DNA of 39,675 nucleotides from Salinisphaera hydrothermalis C41B8. GTDB taxonomy: Bacteria; Pseudomonadota; Gammaproteobacteria; Nevskiales; Salinisphaeraceae. The DNA lies in assembly GCF_000732535.1 (NCBI RefSeq), contig NZ_APNK01000033.1:1-39675 (forward strand). The letters run 5' to 3'. Numbering within the stretch: position 1 is the first letter of the stretch; each line of letters starts with the position of its first letter. The translations under genes were made by a program, and so were the position numbers. Below the pieces are notes generated by a model, which was not told the DNA's origin, searched no databases, and worked only from the letters and a program-made list of their open reading frames with translations. This document shows, in pieces, positions 1 to 7,860 of this stretch.

Positions 1-62
1 GGGGTCAATTTTCAATCGGCGTTTCAAGACCAAAAGGGGTCACTTTTCAGTCGGCGTTGACA
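1..62. mobile_element. End of an IS21-family-like insertion sequence
   Basis: Two near-identical 23-bp copies of a GGGGTCA-N-TTTTCA-N-TCGGCGTT motif lie at 1-23 and 36-58 with two mismatches. Repeated motifs of this kind near the tip are typical of IS21-family (istAB) ends. Read on the minus strand, the tip would start TGTCAACGCCGACTG at about base 62, a common IS21-type terminus. The transposase genes would be left of the window and are not seen. The assignment rests on terminal-repeat style only. The element abuts and interrupts the phosphate acetyltransferase gene that follows. Confidence 0.65.
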
Positions 63-766
63 ACGATGCCGAGGCAAGCCAGCGCGGCGTCGATCTGGTC
101 CGGACCGGGCGAGCGCATGCTCTCATGAAAGGCAATCTGCATACGGATGCGTTCATGCGGCCTATCGTGGCGCGTGGCGGCGGTCTGCGGACGGCGCGCC
201 GGATGAGCCATGTGTTCGTGCTGGATACGCCAGCCTATTCGCGCCTTTTGCTGATCACCGACGCAGCGATCAATATCGCGCCGGATTTGTCGGCCAAGCG
301 CGACATTACGCAAAACGCGATCGATCTGGCCCGCGCGATCGGCATCGATACGCCGCGGGCGGCGATCGTCTGTGCGGTGGAGACCGTGACACCGGCGCTG
401 CCATCGACCTGCGACGCGGCCGCGCTGTGCAAGATGGCCGATCGCAATCAGATCGAGGGCGGGCTGTTGGACGGACCGCTCGCGTTCGATAACGCGGTCT
501 CGCCGGACGCGGTCCGCGCAAAGGGGATCGTCTCGGCGGTCGCAGGGCAGGCCGACATTCTGGTGGTGCCGGATCTGGAAGCTGGCAACATGCTGGCCAA
601 GCAGATCGAGTATCTCGCGGGTGCACATCTTGCCGGCGTGGTGGTCGGCGCGCGCGTGCCGATCATGCTGACCAGCCGGGCCGACAGCGCGCTGGCAAGG
701 CTTGCTTCTTGTGCGGTCGCCGCGCTGTATCGGCAATGGCAACTCGGGCGCACTGGGATCGAATAA
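63..766 (+). pseudogene. pta: Phosphate acetyltransferase, 5'-truncated by IS
   Basis: This frame encodes the C-terminal three quarters of a phosphate acetyl/butyryltransferase (PTA_PTB) domain, which interconverts acetyl-CoA and acetyl phosphate. Family-typical segments include RAHALMKGNLHTDAF soon after the truncation, RRMSHVFVLDTP, LLITDAAINIAPDL, DILVVPDLEAGNMLAKQI and [11 protein letters not shown] near the end. The open frame continues upstream of the first ATG (125) to the IS end at about 62, and the residues there (EASQRGVDLVRTGRAHALMK) still fit the family, so the gene was cut by the insertion rather than starting at 125. The N-terminal part, possibly a MaoC-like domain as in related bifunctional proteins, is missing. 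Its natural partner, acetate kinase, lies at 7861. A short product from 125 is unlikely to be active. Confidence 0.75.
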
Positions 767-860
767 CCGGTCGGGCGGCGCACTGCGTCGGGCGGGGTCC
801 GCTCTGGCGCGAGCTTTGCCGTTGGCGTTTTCCGCCCGCGTCGATCCAAGACGCCGGGTT

Positions 861-874
861 GTGATCAGGATCAA
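861..874 (+). promoter_or_regulatory. ANR/FNR box of exaC promoter
   Basis: The sequence GTGAT-CAGG-ATCAA matches the FNR/ANR consensus TTGAT-N4-ATCAA at 9 of 10 fixed positions. A -10-like TAGACT lies at 896-901, which predicts a start near 908-909 and puts the box centre at about -41.5, the class-II activator position. The leader to the exaC ATG would be about 69 nt. The promoter reading is inferred from sequence and spacing. Confidence 0.7.
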
Positions 875-977
875 AGCCCCCGGCCGTCGGCGACCTAGAC
901 TTTTGCGAAGCCTTCCCGCAAGGCGGGTATTCCGTCTTCCCCCCGGGGCCGAATGGCCCTCATCGCAGGAGTGGATC

Positions 978-2498
978 ATGTTGACCAAGACACAAGCCGC
1001 CAAACTGGATGAAAGCGTGCTGCGCTCGCGTTACGACAACTTCATTGGTGGTGAATGGCGGGCACCCGCCAAGGGCCGCTATTTCGCGGATACGAGTCCG
1101 ATCGACGCGAGTACGCTGTGTGAATTCGCGCGTTCTGATGAGGAGGACGTCGAACATGCGCTGGACGCCGCACACGCCGCCAAGGCGGGCTGGGCACACA
1201 AGTCGCCGACCCAGCGCGCGGAGATTCTCAACCGCATCGCCGATCGCATTACCGAGAATCTCGAACTGCTGGCGCGGGTCGAAACAAGAGACAACGGCAA
1301 ACCCATTCGCGAAACGCTGAACGCCGATGTGCCGCTGGCGGCCGATCATTTCCGTTACTTTGCCAGTTGCATCCGGGCGGAAGAAGGCAGCATCGGCGAG
1401 ATCGACCGTGACACCATCGCCTATCACTTCAAGGAACCGATGGGCGTAGTCGGCCAGATCATTCCCTGGAACTTCCCGCTATTGATGGCGGCCTGGAAAA
1501 TGGCGCCGGCGCTGGCAGCCGGCAACTGCGTGGTCATCAAGCCGGCCTCGGATACGCCGATGAGCCTTGCGGTGTTGATGGATCTGATCGGCGACCTGTT
1601 GCCCGACGGCGTGCTCAACGTCGTGTTCGGGCACGGCTCGGAAGTGGGCGGCCCGCTGGCGCGCAGCCCGCGTATCGCGAAGATCGCGTTCACCGGTGAA
1701 ACGACCACCGGTCGCCAGATCATGCAGTACGCCGCCGAAACCATCATCCCGCAGACCATGGAGCTTGGCGGCAAGTCGCCGAACATCTTCTTTGCGGACG
1801 TGATGGACGCCGACGACGAGTTTCTCGACAAGGCGCTCGAAGGCTTCGCGCTGTTCGCGTTCAACAAGGGCGAAGTCTGTACCTGTCCGTCACGCGCGCT
1901 GGTCCACGAGTCGATCTTCGATGAATTCATGGAGCGCGCGGTCGCGCGCGTCGCCGCCATTCGCGTCGGCGACCCGCTGGACCCCGAGACCCAGATGGGG
2001 CCGCAATGTTCGTCGGGCCAGCTCGAGAAGATCCTCAACTACATCGATGTCGGCAAGCAGGAAGGCGCGGACTGCCGGACCGGCGGACAGCGTGCCGAGG
2101 TGGCCGAGGCGCTCGCCAACGGCTATTACGTCGAGCCGACCGTGTTCGTCGGTCACAACAAGATGCGCATCTTCCAGGAAGAGATCTTCGGGCCGGTGCT
2201 GTCGGTGACCAAGTTCAAGGACATGGACGACGCGATCAAGATCGGCAACGACACGCTTTACGGCCTCGGCGCGGGTGTCTGGTCGCGCAACGTCAATAAC
2301 ACCTATCGCGTCGGGCGTGCGATCCAGGCCGGTCGCGTATGGACCAACTGTTATCACGTCTACCCGGCGCATGCGGCGTTCGGCGGCTACAAACAATCGG
2401 GATTCGGCCGCGAGACGCACAAGATGATTCTGGATCATTATCAGCAGACGAAGAATCTGCTCGTGAGTTACAGCACCAAGTCGATGGGCTTTTTCTAA
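978..2498 (+). CDS. exaC: NAD-dependent acetaldehyde dehydrogenase (ExaC/AcoD type)
   Basis: This 506-aa aldehyde dehydrogenase oxidises acetaldehyde to acetate with NAD. It is full length for the ExaC/AcoD/AldB group. The NAD-binding lysine is in VVIKPA (about residue 188), the general base Glu in MELGGKSP (about 262), and the catalytic Cys in GEVCTCPSR (Cys301). GEVCTCPSR is characteristic of this subgroup. The ATG at 978 was chosen because AGGAG lies 6 nt upstream at 967-971 and the family starts here; the open frame runs further upstream without homology. An ANR/FNR-like box and a -10 precede it. A reductase and a DUF779 gene follow in the same direction. The role is most likely the aldehyde step of ethanol or acetoin use, next to two alcohol dehydrogenases in this window. 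Confidence 0.92.
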   Translation: MLTKTQAAKLDESVLRSRYDNFIGGEWRAPAKGRYFADTSPIDASTLCEFARSDEEDVEHALDAAHAAKAGWAHKSPTQRAEILNRIADRITENLELLARVETRDNGKPIRETLNADVPLAADHFRYFASCIRAEEGSIGEIDRDTIAYHFKEPMGVVGQIIPWNFPLLMAAWKMAPALAAGNCVVIKPASDTPMSLAVLMDLIGDLLPDGVLNVVFGHGSEVGGPLARSPRIAKIAFTGETTTGRQIMQYAAETIIPQTMELGGKSPNIFFADVMDADDEFLDKALEGFALFAFNKGEVCTCPSRALVHESIFDEFMERAVARVAAIRVGDPLDPETQMGPQCSSGQLEKILNYIDVGKQEGADCRTGGQRAEVAEALANGYYVEPTVFVGHNKMRIFQEEIFGPVLSVTKFKDMDDAIKIGNDTLYGLGAGVWSRNVNNTYRVGRAIQAGRVWTNCYHVYPAHAAFGGYKQSGFGRETHKMILDHYQQTKNLLVSYSTKSMGFF

Positions 2499-2550
2499 CA
2501 GCGACACCGGACGTTCCGGCGGCGGGCTGAACCCGGGCCGGGGCGCTGTA

Positions 2551-2580
2551 GAACGGCCGTTCCGGCTTGGCAACGGCCGT
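2551..2580 (+). other. Palindrome/hairpin between exaC and acetoin reductase
   Basis: GAACGGCCGTTC (2551-2562) is a perfect 12-bp palindrome, and ACGGCCGT recurs at 573-580 in the same numbering block (2573-2580), so the two copies can pair around a 12-nt loop. No U-run follows. It may be an intra-operon stem-loop or an operator; the sequence does not decide. Confidence 0.35.
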
Positions 2581-2602
2581 CCACCATGAGAAGGAAGCAA
2601 CA

Positions 2603-3382
2603 ATGACGATTGAAGGTAAGGTCGCGCTGGTTACCGGCGGGGCGCGGGGTATCGGGTTGGGGATCGCCCGGCGGCTGGCGGCCGACGGCGCCAGCATCGC
2701 ACTGGTGGATGTCAACAACGACAAGCTCGGCGCCGCGGCCGAGGCGATCGACGCCATCGGGCGACCGGTCACCACGTTCGTGGCGGATGTCGCCGATCGC
2801 GACCAGGTTTATGCCGCCGTCGATCACGCCGAACGTGAACTCGGCGGGTTCGACATCATGGTCAACAACGCCGGGATCGCCCAGGTGAACCCCATCCTCG
2901 AGGTGACGCCGGAAGAGGTCGATCGCATCGTCGGGATCAATATCGAGGGCGTGCTCTGGGGCATCCAGGCCGCGGCGAAGAAATTCCAGGCGCGCGAACA
3001 GAAGGGCAAGATCATCAATGCCTCGTCGATTGCCGGGCACGAGGGCTTTGCGATGCTCGGCGTGTATTCGGCGACCAAGTTCGCGGTCCGGGCGCTGACC
3101 CAGGCCGCCGCCCGCGAGCTCGCGGCTTCGGGTATTACGGTGAATGCCTATTGCCCCGGTGTCGTCGGCACCGACATGTGGGTCGAAATCGACGAACGCT
3201 TTGCCGCGCTCACTGGGGCGAAGAAGGGCGAGACTTACGACAAATACGTGGGCGGTATCGCCCTGGGCCGGGCCGAGACGCCGGAGGATGTCGCCGCGTT
3301 CGTATCGTATCTTGCCGGCCCCGATTCCGATTACATGAGCGGCCAGGCCGTAATGATCGACGGCGGCATGATCTATCGCTGA
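2603..3382 (+). CDS. budC: Acetoin/diacetyl reductase (SDR, BudC-like)
   Basis: This 259-aa classical short-chain dehydrogenase most likely reduces diacetyl to acetoin and/or acetoin to 2,3-butanediol with NADH. The Rossmann motif TGGARGIG sits at residues 11-18, NNAG at 88-91, and the catalytic YSATK gives Tyr155 and Lys159. The stretch PGVVGTDMWVEID after the active site is typical of acetoin reductases, and the C-terminal MSGQAVMIDGGM is the usual family end. The ATG at 2603 was chosen because AAGGA lies at 2591-2595 and family homology starts here; an upstream in-frame ATG (2567) lacks support. It lies about 100 bp after exaC and before a DUF779 gene. Exact substrate and stereochemistry cannot be read from sequence. 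Confidence 0.85.
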   Translation: MTIEGKVALVTGGARGIGLGIARRLAADGASIALVDVNNDKLGAAAEAIDAIGRPVTTFVADVADRDQVYAAVDHAERELGGFDIMVNNAGIAQVNPILEVTPEEVDRIVGINIEGVLWGIQAAAKKFQAREQKGKIINASSIAGHEGFAMLGVYSATKFAVRALTQAAARELAASGITVNAYCPGVVGTDMWVEIDERFAALTGAKKGETYDKYVGGIALGRAETPEDVAAFVSYLAGPDSDYMSGQAVMIDGGMIYR

Positions 3383-3412
3383 GACGGCGTGAGCGGATAA
3401 AGCAAACATCGC

Positions 3413-3441
3413 CCGCCCGTGGCTTCTGGCGCCACGGGCGG
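3413..3441 (+). other. 11-bp GC-rich hairpin before the DUF779 gene
   Basis: An 11-bp perfect stem (3413-3423 with 3431-3441) closes a 7-nt loop (TTCTGGC). It lies between the reductase stop and the Shine-Dalgarno GAGGAA of the DUF779 gene (3443-3448), with no T-run. It could stabilise the upstream mRNA or affect translation of the next gene. Confidence 0.45.
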
Positions 3442-3454
3442 CGAGGAACGAGCC

Positions 3455-3766
3455 ATGCCGGATCGGCTGATCTTTACACCGCAAGCAAGCGAACTCGTCC
3501 GCCGGCTGGCCGAAAGGCATGGACCTCTGATCTTCCATTTGTCGGGCGGCTGCTGCGAAGGCGGCGCCCCGATGTGTTTTCGCCAGGCTGATTTCCGCCC
3601 GGGCAGCCGCGATGTCCTGCTCGGCAGGGTCGAGGGCTTCCCCTTCTACATCGGCCGGGAGCAGTTCGACTATTGGGCATCGTCCGAGCTCACGATCGAC
3701 GTGACGACCGGCGGCGGCGACAGTTTCTCCCTCGGGCGTGTCGTCATGAGAGACGCCGCCGCATGA
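3455..3766 (+). CDS. DUF779 family protein
   Basis: This 103-aa protein of the DUF779 family has the conserved cluster GGCCEGGAPMC (about residues 29-39), which looks suited to binding metal or acting as a thiol site. The family is commonly encoded beside exaC-type acetaldehyde dehydrogenases, as here, but its biochemical role is not established. The ATG at 3455 has GAGGAA 6 nt upstream at 3443-3448. An in-frame ATG 36 nt earlier falls in the hairpin and is unlikely. It is the third gene of the exaC-reductase-DUF779 set. A function in aldehyde dehydrogenase maturation or protection is inference from gene neighbourhood. Confidence 0.8.
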   Translation: MPDRLIFTPQASELVRRLAERHGPLIFHLSGGCCEGGAPMCFRQADFRPGSRDVLLGRVEGFPFYIGREQFDYWASSELTIDVTTGGGDSFSLGRVVMRDAAA

Positions 3767-4230
3767 GGCCCGCCCATCGTGTCAGGCAAGGCGCATGCCG
3801 CCGAGCGTGGCGGGCCCACGGTCAAGGGATGCAACGCCGCCTGGCGCGGTGGGCGGGCCTCACCCGCAGGGCCCGTGGCCGTGAGGCGGCAATCCGGCGT
3901 TATCGTTCGCTCACGTGGCCGGGCCACGCGACGCTCACGATGCCTTGCCTTGCCACCTCACGGGCGCGGGTGCGGCGGTGTATCTCATGACGATACGCCC
4001 CAGGGCGGCTGATGGTGTGCGATTCATCGTACGCTCACGGTTGTTCACGGATGCCGAAATCGCCGAACTGACGGCCAAGGAGTTGTCTCCGCCCCGTAAG
4101 GAGTTGTCTCCGCCCCGTTAGGTGCCCGAGGACGTTCGGGCGCCAGACGTGTCATGGCCGGGCGGCCCTGCCAGCTGACTGCACGGTCATTGTCCGCTCG
4201 GTGATAACACACCGGTAATACGTGCACCGG
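3767..4230. other. Intergenic region with structured DNA, no clear gene
   Basis: No convincing gene is seen between the DUF779 gene and the transhydrogenase promoter. An imperfect long hairpin spans 3879-3963: a 14-bp outer stem with one mismatch (3879-3892 with 3950-3963) and an inner CGTGGC-CGG-GCCACG hairpin. A tandem 21-bp repeat lies at 4077-4118. The octamer CGCTCACG recurs within the stretch. A short plus-strand frame ending near 4121 (with FTDAEIAELTAKEL) resembles a helical protein tail but is not recognised. Confidence 0.5.
4077..4118 (+). repeat. Perfect 21-bp tandem duplication
   Basis: A 21-bp unit (AAGGAGTTGTCTCCGCCCCGT) occurs twice with no gap and no mismatch, at 4077-4097 and 4098-4118. 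Each unit contains GGAG-TTGT-CTCC, a 4-bp hairpin. It lies about 135 bp upstream of the ANR box of pntAA. Confidence 0.9.
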
Positions 4231-4252
4231 TGTGCCCACCAACTCAACCGAT

Positions 4253-4266
4253 TTGACCAGGATCAA
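4253..4266 (+). promoter_or_regulatory. ANR/FNR box of pnt operon
   Basis: TTGAC-CAGG-ATCAA matches the ANR/FNR consensus with one accepted change (TTGAC for TTGAT). The centre at 4259.5 predicts a transcription start near 4301 for a class-II promoter, 30 nt before the pntAA ATG. The -10 is weak to the eye (around CCTAAT, 4297-4302). Confidence 0.65.
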
Positions 4267-4330
4267 GGCGCCGCGCGCCACGCGCGGCATGATCGACCCT
4301 AATTTGTGTATGAGCCAGACAGGTCACGTG

Positions 4331-5449
4331 ATGATCCGAATCGCGGTGTTGAAGGAAAGAGAGTCGGGCGAGCGGCGTGTTGCCATGGTGCCGGCGGTGA
4401 TCGAGCGGCTCACCCGGATCGAATGCGCGGTGACCATCGAGGCCGGAGCGGGCGCGGCCATGGGTATCGCCGATGATGCCTTCGTCGGTGCCACGATGGT
4501 CGATGATGTCGCGACGCTCGTAGCCGATGCCGACATCGTGCTCGCCGTGCAGCCGCCGAATCCCGAAACCCTGGCAGCCATGCGCGAGGGCGCGTTGCTG
4601 GTCTGCTTCACCCAGACGGCCGATATGCCCGCCATGTCGGATCGACTCGCCGCTCGCCAGATCACCTGCCTCGCGATGGAACGGGTGCCGCGTATCAGCC
4701 GTGCCCAGGCCATCGACGCGCTCTCCAGTCAGGCGGCGCTGGCCGGTTACTACGCGCCGCTGCTCGGAGCCACGCATCTCGGCCGTATTTTGCCGCGCAT
4801 GACCACGGCCGCAGGCTCGTTGCGCCCGGCCGCGGTGCTGGTGATGGGCCTCGGCGTGGCCGGTCTGCAGGCCATCGCCACCGCGCGTCGTCTCGGCGCC
4901 GTGGTGGAAGGCTACGACGTACGTCCCGAGACCCGCGACGAAGCCGCCTCGCTCGGGGCCCGCTTCGTGGAGACCGGCGTCGATGCACGCGGTGAGGGCG
5001 GATATGCCCGCGAACTGACGCCGGAAGAAAAGCAGACCGTCGCCGCGGCGGTGACCCGACATCTCCAGGCGGCCGACCTGGTGATCACGACCGCGGCCGT
5101 GCCCGGTCGCCCGGCGCCGGAACTGATCAGTGCCGAGCAGGCGGCCGGCATGAAGGCGGGTGCCGTGATCGTCGATCTCGCGGCCGACAGTGGCGGCAAC
5201 TGTGCATTGAGCCAGCCGGGCGAAACCGTGCACAGCGGCGGCATTACCGTGATCGCCCCGCTCAACGTGCCGTCTCGGCTGGCCGAGCATGCCAGCGAGC
5301 TGTATGCCCGCAATATTCTGAACCTGCTCGAACTACTGATCGTCGACGGTGAACTCGCGCCCGACTGGAACGACGAGGTGCTCGCTGCCATGCGCCTCGG
5401 CCCTGTCGACGAGCCCGCGGGGCAGCGCGACAACACCGCCATCGCCTGA
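4331..5449 (+). CDS. pntAA: NAD(P) transhydrogenase subunit alpha, soluble part (PntAA)
   Basis: This 372-aa protein is the NAD(H)-binding domain I of proton-translocating transhydrogenase, which couples hydride transfer from NADH to NADP+ to proton entry. It starts MIRIAVLKERESGERRVAM, as in the AlaDH/PNT N-terminal domain. The dinucleotide fold MGLGVAGLQAIATA is followed by EGYDVRPETRDEAASLGARF, and IVDLAADSGGNC is also family-typical. The ATG at 4331 fits family starts; an upstream in-frame ATG at 4232 precedes the predicted ANR box and promoter and so is rejected. The subunit is split from its membrane helices (next gene), as in Rhodospirillum rubrum. The three pnt genes form one operon with short gaps. 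Confidence 0.93.
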   Translation: MIRIAVLKERESGERRVAMVPAVIERLTRIECAVTIEAGAGAAMGIADDAFVGATMVDDVATLVADADIVLAVQPPNPETLAAMREGALLVCFTQTADMPAMSDRLAARQITCLAMERVPRISRAQAIDALSSQAALAGYYAPLLGATHLGRILPRMTTAAGSLRPAAVLVMGLGVAGLQAIATARRLGAVVEGYDVRPETRDEAASLGARFVETGVDARGEGGYARELTPEEKQTVAAAVTRHLQAADLVITTAAVPGRPAPELISAEQAAGMKAGAVIVDLAADSGGNCALSQPGETVHSGGITVIAPLNVPSRLAEHASELYARNILNLLELLIVDGELAPDWNDEVLAAMRLGPVDEPAGQRDNTAIA

Positions 5450-5473
5450 GCCGGATTCCAACTCGAGATCATC

Positions 5474-5782
5474 ATGGACGCACAACTCGCAATCGGCGGC
5501 GTGATCGCGCTGTATATCTTTCTGCTGGCGGTTTTCACCGGGTACGAGGTGATCTCGCGCGTACCGGCGATTCTGCATACGCCGCTCATGTCCGGTTCCA
5601 ACTTCGTTCACGGGATCGTGGTGGTCGGCTCGTTGTATGCGCTACTGGATGCGACTTCGATCCTCGGCGTGGTGGTCGGTTTTTTCGGCGTGCTGCTGGG
5701 CGCGGCCAACGTGGCGGGTGCATACGTCGTGACCGAGCGCATGCTGCAGATGTTCAAGCCCAGCGACCGCAAGCCGCGTTGA
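5474..5782 (+). CDS. pntAB: NAD(P) transhydrogenase membrane subunit PntAB
   Basis: This 102-aa membrane protein supplies the alpha-side transmembrane helices (domain II) of the transhydrogenase. Three hydrophobic segments are visible: about residues 8-25, 45-60 and 65-85. Between the first two lies the conserved YEVISRVPAILHTPLMSGSN. It follows pntAA by 24 bp and precedes pntB by 10 bp, so the genes are almost surely co-transcribed. Length and order match the three-gene form of the enzyme. Confidence 0.92.
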   Translation: MDAQLAIGGVIALYIFLLAVFTGYEVISRVPAILHTPLMSGSNFVHGIVVVGSLYALLDATSILGVVVGFFGVLLGAANVAGAYVVTERMLQMFKPSDRKPR

Positions 5783-5792
5783 GGAGATCGAC

Positions 5793-7232
5793 ATGAGTGT
5801 TCAGTTATTCATCGAACTCGCGGGCCTGGTGGCCGCGTTCCTGTTGATCTACGGCCTCAAGCGGATGTCGTCGCCGGTGACCGCGCATGGCGGCATCCTG
5901 TTGGCGGGTATCGGCATGCTGGTGGTGATCCTTGCGAGCTGGGTCCACGTGCTGGATGTACCGCCGGCGGCGCAATCGGGCCTTGCCATTAAAATCGTGC
6001 TGGCGATTGTGGCCCTCGCGCTGGGCCTGGGCTGGGCCGCCTGGACCGGCCGGCGCGTGGCGATCACGGCCATGCCGCAGATGGTCGCGCTCTACAACGG
6101 CATGGGTGGCGGCGCTGCGGCCGCGATTGCAGCCGCGGAACTGATCGGCGGCACGAGCATGGGTGGGGTGCACTGGGTGGTGACGCTGCTCGGTGCATCG
6201 ATTGGCTCGATCTCGTTGTCGGGGTCGGTCGTGGCCTGGGCCAAGCTCGATGGTCGTCTCGGGACGCCGTGGCGGGTACGTGGCCAGCACTGGCTCAACG
6301 GCGGTGTACTGGCGGCCCTGGTGGCGTTCGGGGCCGGGGTGCTGGCGACGCAGTCCGGGGCGGGGATGGCGGTGCTGGCGATCCTGTTCTTTGTCGCGGC
6401 GCTCGGTCTCGGCGTGCTGGCCACGCTGCCGATCGGCGGCGCCGATATGCCGGTGGTGATTTCCTTGTACAACGCCTTCACCGGACTGGCCGTGGGGCTG
6501 GACGGGTTCGTGATCGGCAACCCGGTGTTGATGATCGCGGGCATGGTGGTCGGCTCGGCCGGCACACTGCTGACGTTGTTGATGGCACGGGCGATGAACC
6601 GCTCGGTCAGCAACGTGTTGTTCAGCAACTTCGGCGAGATCGACACGACGTCGGCGGGGACGATCAGCGGCCGCCTCAAACCCGCCGAGGCCAGCGATGC
6701 CGCGATCGCGATGCGTTACGCGGGCAAGGTGATCATCGCACCCGGTTACGGTCTGGCGGCGGCTCAGGCGCAGCAGAAGCTGTACGAATTCGTGAAGTTG
6801 TTGCAGGCCGCGGGCGTGGAAGTGAAGTTCGCCATTCACCCGGTGGCCGGCCGCATGCCGGGCCATATGGATGTGCTGCTGGCCGAGGCCGGCGTGCCCT
6901 ACGATCTGTTGTACGAACTTGACGAAATCAACGAAGAGTTCGCCGATACCGATATCGCGCTGGTGATCGGGGCCAACGACGTGGTCAACCCGTCGGCGCG
7001 TACCGAGAAATCGTCGCCGATCTACGGCATGCCGATTCTGAATGTCGATCGCGCGCATCAGATCTATGTGATCAAGCGTGGTCAGGGCAAGGGCTATGCC
7101 GGGGTCGAGAACGCGCTGTTCTATGCCGACAACTGCAACATGGTGTACGGCGACGCCCAGGCGGTGTTGGCACAAATGGTTCAAGCGATCAAGGCGTTGG
7201 GCGAGGCGGCGCCGCAGGAGCAGGCGGCCTGA
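5793..7232 (+). CDS. pntB: NAD(P) transhydrogenase subunit beta (PntB)
   Basis: This 479-aa protein combines multiple membrane helices (about residues 1-270) with the C-terminal NADP(H)-binding domain III. Conserved features are the ALYNGMGGGAAAAIAAAEL segment in the membrane part, IIAPGYGLAAAQAQ, HPVAGRMPGHMDVLLAEA and IGANDVVNPSA in domain III, and KRGQGKGYAGVEN near the end. GAGGAGATCG lies just upstream of the ATG. It is the last gene of the pnt operon and converges on the OsmC gene. Its placement with ANR-box promoters suggests a role in balancing NADH and NADPH when respiration is limited. Confidence 0.94.
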   Translation: MSVQLFIELAGLVAAFLLIYGLKRMSSPVTAHGGILLAGIGMLVVILASWVHVLDVPPAAQSGLAIKIVLAIVALALGLGWAAWTGRRVAITAMPQMVALYNGMGGGAAAAIAAAELIGGTSMGGVHWVVTLLGASIGSISLSGSVVAWAKLDGRLGTPWRVRGQHWLNGGVLAALVAFGAGVLATQSGAGMAVLAILFFVAALGLGVLATLPIGGADMPVVISLYNAFTGLAVGLDGFVIGNPVLMIAGMVVGSAGTLLTLLMARAMNRSVSNVLFSNFGEIDTTSAGTISGRLKPAEASDAAIAMRYAGKVIIAPGYGLAAAQAQQKLYEFVKLLQAAGVEVKFAIHPVAGRMPGHMDVLLAEAGVPYDLLYELDEINEEFADTDIALVIGANDVVNPSARTEKSSPIYGMPILNVDRAHQIYVIKRGQGKGYAGVENALFYADNCNMVYGDAQAVLAQMVQAIKALGEAAPQEQAA

Positions 7233-7270
7233 TCGGGGCCGCCCGGCGGTGCCGGACGACCATGGGCGAT

Positions 7271-7714
7271 TCAGGCGTTTTCGACGACTTCGACGGTCGG
7301 TTCCAGGCGAACGTCGGCGGTCAGCGAATTGGTGACCAGGCAACCGTCTTCGGCCTTGTCCAGGCATTGCTCGGCGAGGCGTTCGCGCGCGGCCTCATGA
7401 ATCAGCAGATGCGGCTTCACGACCACGCGCGAGAAGTGATTACGACCATCGTGGCGTTCGAGCACGGCCTCGACGTCGCAGGTGAGACTGTCCCATTCCA
7501 ATTTCGAGGCCCGGGCGACGGCGCGGAACGTGAGTACGAAGCAGCTGGCCACCGAGGCGACCAGCAGGGTTTCCGGCGACCAGTACCCCTCGGGGCCGTC
7601 GAATTCCGGCGGCGGCGTGGTGACGAGTTCGGGCAGGTGAGCCGCATCGAGATGGACTTCGCCTTCGGCGGTCCCGTGCGCATGAACGGTGTAGTGATGA
7701 GGCAGCGACTGCAT
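7271..7714 (-). CDS. OsmC-family protein (peroxide-reductase fold)
   Basis: This 147-aa OsmC/Ohr-fold protein has both redox cysteines of the family: one in SVASCFVLTF (about residue 58) and one in EDGCLVTNSL (about residue 120). It probably reduces organic hydroperoxides or related electrophiles; the substrate is not known. The ATG at 7714 was chosen because GGAG lies 7 nt upstream and homology starts there. The open frame extends to 7795 but would run through the predicted promoter. On the minus strand TATCTT (7747-7742) is a good -10, giving a start near 7735, exactly 41.5 bases from the centre of the ANR-like box at 7770-7783. It converges with pntB and diverges from ackA. Confidence 0.85.
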   Translation of the reverse strand: MQSLPHHYTVHAHGTAEGEVHLDAAHLPELVTTPPPEFDGPEGYWSPETLLVASVASCFVLTFRAVARASKLEWDSLTCDVEAVLERHDGRNHFSRVVVKPHLLIHEAARERLAEQCLDKAEDGCLVTNSLTADVRLEPTVEVVENA

Positions 7715-7769
7715 GGGAAGCTCCGGTCTGAAGGAGCATTGAAGATAAGACGTGGACTGGGGGCGCTCA

Positions 7770-7783
7770 TTGACGTGCGTCAA
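7770..7783. promoter_or_regulatory. ANR/FNR box between osmC and ackA
   Basis: TTGAC-GTGC-GTCAA is a perfect palindrome close to the ANR/FNR consensus. Toward the OsmC gene it sits at class-II distance from a good -10 (TATCTT at 7742-7747). Toward ackA a start near 7818 would leave a 43-nt leader, but the -10 there is weak. One site may serve both divergent genes. Confidence 0.65.
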
Positions 7784-7860
7784 GGCCGTGCACAAGCCGG
7801 GCGCTGCGCATTTCGCCGCCTCCGGGCCGATGGGGTGCGCCGTGTCGAGTCGGAGGCGCC

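Noticed and set aside
702..977. Possible N-terminal extension of the acetaldehyde dehydrogenase back to 702
   Set aside because: The added 92 residues are Arg/Pro-rich with no homology, and they cross the ANR box, -10 and Shine-Dalgarno. The ATG at 978 fits the family.
4035..4121. Short plus-strand frame with FTDAEIAELTAKEL and a duplicated KELSPPR tail
   Set aside because: The duplication comes from the 21-bp DNA repeat. There is no Shine-Dalgarno and no recognised family; at most it is a gene remnant.
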